DNA from: TH5896 sp049578985
Lineage (GTDB): Archaea > Thermoproteota > Nitrososphaeria > Nitrososphaerales > Nitrososphaeraceae
NCBI GenBank assembly: GCA_049578985.1
Contig: JBAUMZ010000016.1
Location: 1 to 8,451 of the forward strand
DNA: 8,451 nt
Reading direction: 5' to 3'
The notes below the pieces were generated by a model, which made no database searches, was not told where the DNA came from, and was given only the letters and a program-made list of their open reading frames with translations. Shown here in pieces: positions 6,246 through 8,451 of the stretch; position 1 is the first letter of the stretch; each line of letters opens with the position of its first letter. The translations under genes and the position numbers were made by a program.

Positions 6246-6554
6246 TTAATAATCATCATAGTCGGTTCTTGTTGCCCGCTCTTTCTCTTGCACTTTTTTG
6301 AAATACATAAGATCGTCTTGCAACTCTTTGGTCGGGTCAGAGATGTAGTTTTCGGAGCGATTCTTATCATATTCTTCCATCATTCTGTCCACAAGATGGA
6401 CTCTCCATGCCTTGTAGAACATAAAGGCTTGTGATTCCTTTAGTTCCGGGACAGGAATGAAGCGCGATGCTTCCAACTTTCCGTCAGTTATCTCCTTTTC
6501 GATAAATTCGATACACCTTGATACCATCATGGTGTCTAATTCTCTCCATTCCAT
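6246..6554 (-). CDS. Hypothetical protein, 102 residues, charged and helical
   Basis: A small soluble protein, probably cytoplasmic, with no signal peptide or membrane segment. It is rich in Glu, Asp, Lys, Met and Arg and looks almost wholly helical: about 4-24, then a PVPELKESQ turn at 34-42, an aromatic core SQAFMFYKAWRVHLVDRMME (41-60), and an acidic helix with KKVQEKERATRTDYDDY at the C-terminus. I do not recognise the family; the composition resembles small archaeal hypothetical or adaptor proteins. It starts at ATG (6554) with no Shine-Dalgarno sequence. A TATA-like cctaaaaagg at 6566-6575 is rather close, which would favour a start at the later Met codons 9/10. It converges on the P450 with 277 nt between the stops. 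A plus-strand ORF over the same DNA (6457-6729) is judged to be its shadow. Confidence 0.6.
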   Translation of the reverse strand: MEWRELDTMMVSRCIEFIEKEITDGKLEASRFIPVPELKESQAFMFYKAWRVHLVDRMMEEYDKNRSENYISDPTKELQDDLMYFKKVQEKERATRTDYDDY

Positions 6555-6755
6555 TTCATTATCTAACCTTTTTAGGTATGCAGCTTTTCATAATAATAAT
6601 CTTATAGTGAATGCACAAAGTGTTAAGAAAATATTTAAGCCTATAGACACCAAGGACAAGACTTCACAACAACTAGTAATGTACCTAATTTCATTCTCAT
6701 GCCTAAGATCGAATTACACTAAAATCTGATTTGATCAAAAAATATAGGGGTTACT

Positions 6756-6811
6756 TATGTAGTACTAAAGCCACCTAGGTCACCTAGATCTATCCTACAT
6801 AGGTCATCTAA
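6756..6811. repeat. Nested direct and inverted repeats (taggtcaNcta)
   Basis: The heptamer cacctag occurs at 6772-6778 and 6781-6787 (9-nt period). taggtcaccta (6776-6786) recurs as taggtcatcta (6800-6810) with one mismatch and a 24-nt period. acctaggt (6773-6780) is a perfect palindrome. Outer arms tatgtag (6756-6762) and ctacata (6795-6801) can pair around all of this. The cluster abuts the 3' end of the propeller remnant on the minus strand, so it could be a terminator structure or a set of protein sites. The rest of the spacer 6555-6814 shows nothing else. Confidence 0.5.
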
Positions 6812-6814
6812 CTC

Positions 6815-7291
6815 CTATTCCGCCAACTTATAAGCTACAAGTTTGTTCTCCTGCATAAGAGGTATTATAATCACACTTTGGTTTGGTATAAAACCTAGGT
6901 CAGCTCCCCCCTGTGTGCGCAAATCTACCATAGATGTATACCCGGTTCCGTCTGCGTTAACAGTATATAGCTTTCCTGCAGGGTTGTCAGTAACATAATA
7001 GTATGTTTCTGTAGCATCTGATTCTATTCCATCAAGGCCGCCAAAAGGATAGGTCTTTCGTTCCTCTCCCAAACTGCTTATTGTATTGTTTTTCAGATCA
7101 ACAATTTCTATGCCGGCGCCAGGGTCACTCATATCTCCCAAAGAAGCAACAATTAATCTATTTTTGGTATTATCAACGTGCAAACCATTGGGACCTTGTA
7201 ATTGTGGGTTTTGTAACCAGGCTTGTAGAGACACGTCATCATCAGATATCCAACTAGAGCCCTTCTTAGAATAGATATGAATATTTGAAAC
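6815..7291 (-). pseudogene. 5'-truncated SMP-30/gluconolactonase-type beta-propeller
   Basis: This is the C-terminal half of an SMP-30/gluconolactonase or NHL-like six-bladed propeller, a family that in intact form is about 280-320 residues and often exported. Numbered from the GTG at 7234 (139 aa), the motifs are GPNGLHVD (14-21), with N16 matching the family's metal-ligand Asn, FGGLDGIESD (64-73), with D68 matching the metal-ligand Asp, and a typical last blade ADLGFIPNQSVIIIPL then QENKLVAYKL. Family-like text continues upstream of the GTG (VSNIHIYSKKGSSWISDDD) as far as a TAG at 7292-7294, so the GTG is not a natural start. The N-terminal half, including the first metal-ligand Glu, is absent, and no continuation is visible in other frames up to 7398. 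It is most likely a non-functional relic; expression of the 139-aa fragment cannot be ruled out. Confidence 0.65.
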
Positions 7292-7352
7292 CTATATTAC
7301 TGACAAATGATCTTATCTTGTTAGCTGACTATAGTAGATCAATCGATTATGG

Positions 7353-7360
7353 TTTATATT
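7353..7360 (+). promoter_or_regulatory. TATA box of the 7399 gene
   Basis: tttatatt lies about 42 nt before the ATG at 7399, so a transcript would begin near 7384 with a leader of about 15 nt. A taaggg run (7381-7386) would then sit at or before the transcript start, so it is unlikely to act as a ribosome binding site. Confidence 0.45.
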
Positions 7361-7398
7361 TCCTTTCATTAGACTTATGATTAAGGGCAATAATAGCG

Positions 7399-7734
7399 AT
7401 GATGATGGAAGCAAGATGCGGTCATCTGGAGGAAAAGTCATACGCGGATGTACATCTTGGGTTATGCAGGAAATGTCATTCTAATTTTGCGTTTCTGTCA
7501 GAGTTAGAAGAAAAATATGGTGAAGATGCATTAATAGAGTACTGGTATTCTAAGATACTTACGTATACACCAGCAGAGATAAAAGAACAAGATATTTACT
7601 GCCTTATTGACCATTTGATCGAGTTTTATCAAACGAGTTTAGTTAAGTATCCTTCAAAGAAGAGCTATATCAGAAAAATGCTTTATATGCTAAATTCGCT
7701 GCGAGAACCATTTGACATTGAAACCATGAAATAA
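7399..7734 (+). CDS. Hypothetical 111-residue protein with a Cys/His putative zinc site
   Basis: A small cytoplasmic protein, start ATG at 7399 (ATG repeated three times, so the exact start is uncertain by two codons). The N-terminus carries C7-G-H9 and, 14 residues on, C23-R-K-C26-H27, a spacing that would suit a zinc-binding knuckle (CxH...CxxCH). The remaining 80 residues are helical, with aromatic and charged positions (IEYWYSKILTYTPAEIKEQD, then a helix around YCLIDHLIEFYQTSLVKY). CxxCH also matches the haem c attachment motif, but no signal peptide is present, so c-type haem attachment is unlikely. I do not recognise the family; a DNA-, RNA- or protein-binding adaptor is possible. It has a TATA box upstream and stands alone between two gene relics. 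Confidence 0.7.
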   Translation: MMMEARCGHLEEKSYADVHLGLCRKCHSNFAFLSELEEKYGEDALIEYWYSKILTYTPAEIKEQDIYCLIDHLIEFYQTSLVKYPSKKSYIRKMLYMLNSLREPFDIETMK

Positions 7735-7743
7735 GGCTAGTAA

Positions 7744-8140
7744 GGGCACCTCCAAAGCATACCAAGATATACTCGAACCATTGATGAATTACGCCCCGTA
7801 CCTGCAGTAAAACCCTTACTGCCAGTGGAGAGTTATGATATTGCAACATATTCAGAGCCAGGAAATCTTTTGTGTAATCAAAATGATAACCGTTTAGCTT
7901 CAGGAAGAGGTATTGAGAGAGTTATACAAGGTGAACCTTATGAAGGCAATATCACGATATCAATTACCGATTTTTGCTCACCATTTACTACCGTAGTGGA
8001 TTCAGTACAATTACCTGCAAGTTTAGGATAAGAGCCAAGGACCATTAGGTAGAATCGACCTACAAGCTATCGAACAGATTATTCAAGAGGATAAAGATAT
8101 CGAATTTGTTACAGGATCTGCGACTCTTACCTCATCATAA
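7744..8140 (+). pseudogene. Frameshifted, N-terminally truncated gene remnant
   Basis: An open frame from 7744 to TAA at 8029-8031 reads like protein. It includes PRYTRTIDELRPVPAVKPLL, SYDIATYSEPGNLLCNQNDN, RLASGRGIERVIQGEPYEGN, ITISITDFCSPFTTVVDS and VQLPASL. The only plausible start is a GTG at 7825, but the preceding 27 codons look equally coding. Skipping one base near 8026 gives a second frame that continues smoothly: DKSQGPLGRIDLQAIEQII then QEDKDIEFVTGSATLTSS, stop TAA at 8138-8140. Together they give about 131 residues with two Cys and a beta-rich composition like an exported domain. No signal peptide was found upstream in any frame. I do not recognise the family. The break could be a genuine frameshift mutation or a sequencing error. 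Confidence 0.5.
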
Positions 8141-8152
8141 GATTCCTACTCC

Positions 8153-8168
8153 ACACAATTATTTGTGT
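8153..8168. terminator. Small hairpin after the 8140 stop
   Basis: acacaa (8153-8158), loop ttat, ttgtgt (8163-8168): a perfect 6-bp stem beginning 13 nt after the end of the frameshifted remnant. It could be a transcription end signal, but it is AT-rich and not followed by a long T-run, so the call is weak. Confidence 0.25.
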
Positions 8169-8451
8169 CTGACTAAGGGTAACGTTATAGTCACAATTGA
8201 TGAGTGGGAATGATAACCAAAACAGGAAACAAGTACTTTAGATGGATCATGCCCATAATCGCAATGAAAAGAATAGTAACATAGCACAGTTTTACCATTG
8301 AATGGCTCTGTAAAACTGTCATAAAGAACCATTGCCAAATTCTCTATTTCGCCTATTGAATATAATTATTACTGGAAGATTACTTAGCTCGTCGGTTGGT
8401 TTACCATAAAGACAGCCAGTTGACAATTATAATCCAAGTTGTAATGTCATT
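8169..8451. other. Right-end region without a firm gene
   Basis: About 280 bp with no convincing gene. The best reading is a 57-codon minus-strand frame from ATG at 8332 to TAA at 8159 (MVLYDSFTEPFNGKTVLCYY at its start, later GYHSHSSIVTITLPLVRHK). It has no family signature and is crossed by the hairpin at 8286-8319. A plus-strand ATG at about 8242 opens only 19 codons. Confidence 0.3.
8286..8319. repeat. Perfect 10-bp inverted repeat
   Basis: acagttttac (8286-8295) and gtaaaactgt (8310-8319) are perfect inverted copies around a 14-nt loop that itself contains ccatt-g-aatgg. It lies in a stretch without a gene. It could be a terminator, a protein site, or the end of something beyond the right edge. 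Confidence 0.55.

Noticed and set aside
6457..6729. Plus-strand 90-codon ORF
   Set aside because: Its first third is antisense to the 102-aa minus-strand gene, and the rest is low-complexity AT-rich sequence with no recognisable motif.
7086..7274. Plus-strand 62-codon ORF
   Set aside because: Antisense to the beta-propeller remnant, whose frame has clear family motifs.
7399..7734. CxxCH as a c-type haem attachment site
   Set aside because: There is no signal peptide or membrane segment, and an upstream CxH makes a zinc site more likely.
8159..8332. Minus-strand 57-codon ORF near the right end
   Set aside because: No family signature, no visible promoter at the expected distance, and interrupted in structure by a perfect hairpin; left as a note rather than a gene.
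1..8451. CRISPR array, tRNA, rRNA, toxin-antitoxin or defence operon
   Set aside because: No regularly spaced repeats of 20-40 nt, no T-arm or anticodon-arm sequences, and no gene pairs with the required features were found on either strand.

Overview
The window is about 8.45 kb of AT-rich (roughly 60% A+T by eye), gene-sparse DNA. It most resembles a chromosome of an ammonia-oxidising archaeon of the Nitrososphaeria (Thaumarchaeota), such as a Nitrososphaera or Nitrosocosmicus relative. Three things point that way. Several starts have a TATA-like box about 22-35 nt upstream and no Shine-Dalgarno sequence. There is an F420-dependent NADP reductase-like gene. There is also a short secreted protein with a GYDHGCDDAGISDP-type motif that I recall from that group. 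The assignment is inference; no rRNA, tRNA or marker gene is present.

Layout from left to right. The left edge cuts an IS630-type transposase (2-427, +). Its end overlaps by 15 nt, tail to tail, the stop of a membrane-anchored extracytoplasmic protein (413-1024, -). Upstream on the minus strand are a doubtful 62-codon ORF (1058-1246) and an NADPH-dependent F420 reductase-family gene (1262-1933). About 590 bp without a firm gene follow, then a decayed secreted-protein gene (2522-2769, +), a GNAT acetyltransferase with a C-terminal extension (2842-3738, +), two overlapping small coding remnants (3993-4226 and 4214-4393, +), and a complete cytochrome P450 (4454-5968, +). A 102-aa hypothetical gene (6246-6554, -) converges on the P450. 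Then come a 5'-truncated SMP-30/gluconolactonase-type beta-propeller (6815-7291, -), a 111-aa Cys/His-containing hypothetical gene (7399-7734, +), and a frameshifted remnant (7744-8140, +). The last 300 bp hold two hairpins and no firm gene.

The genes do not form a clear operon or pathway. The intact metabolic genes (F420/NADP reductase, acetyltransferase, P450) appear to have separate promoters. No ferredoxin or ferredoxin reductase partner for the P450 is present. The main theme is gene decay: an IS element plus at least four broken or truncated genes, several of them with signal peptides or from exported families, so this looks like an accessory region. I found no CRISPR array, tRNA, rRNA, toxin-antitoxin pair or defence system, and no convincing new multi-gene system. 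The items most worth a second look are the IS/secreted-protein junction, the pair of overlapping remnants just before the P450, the frameshifted gene at the right, and the small repeat clusters near 6.1 and 6.8 kb.
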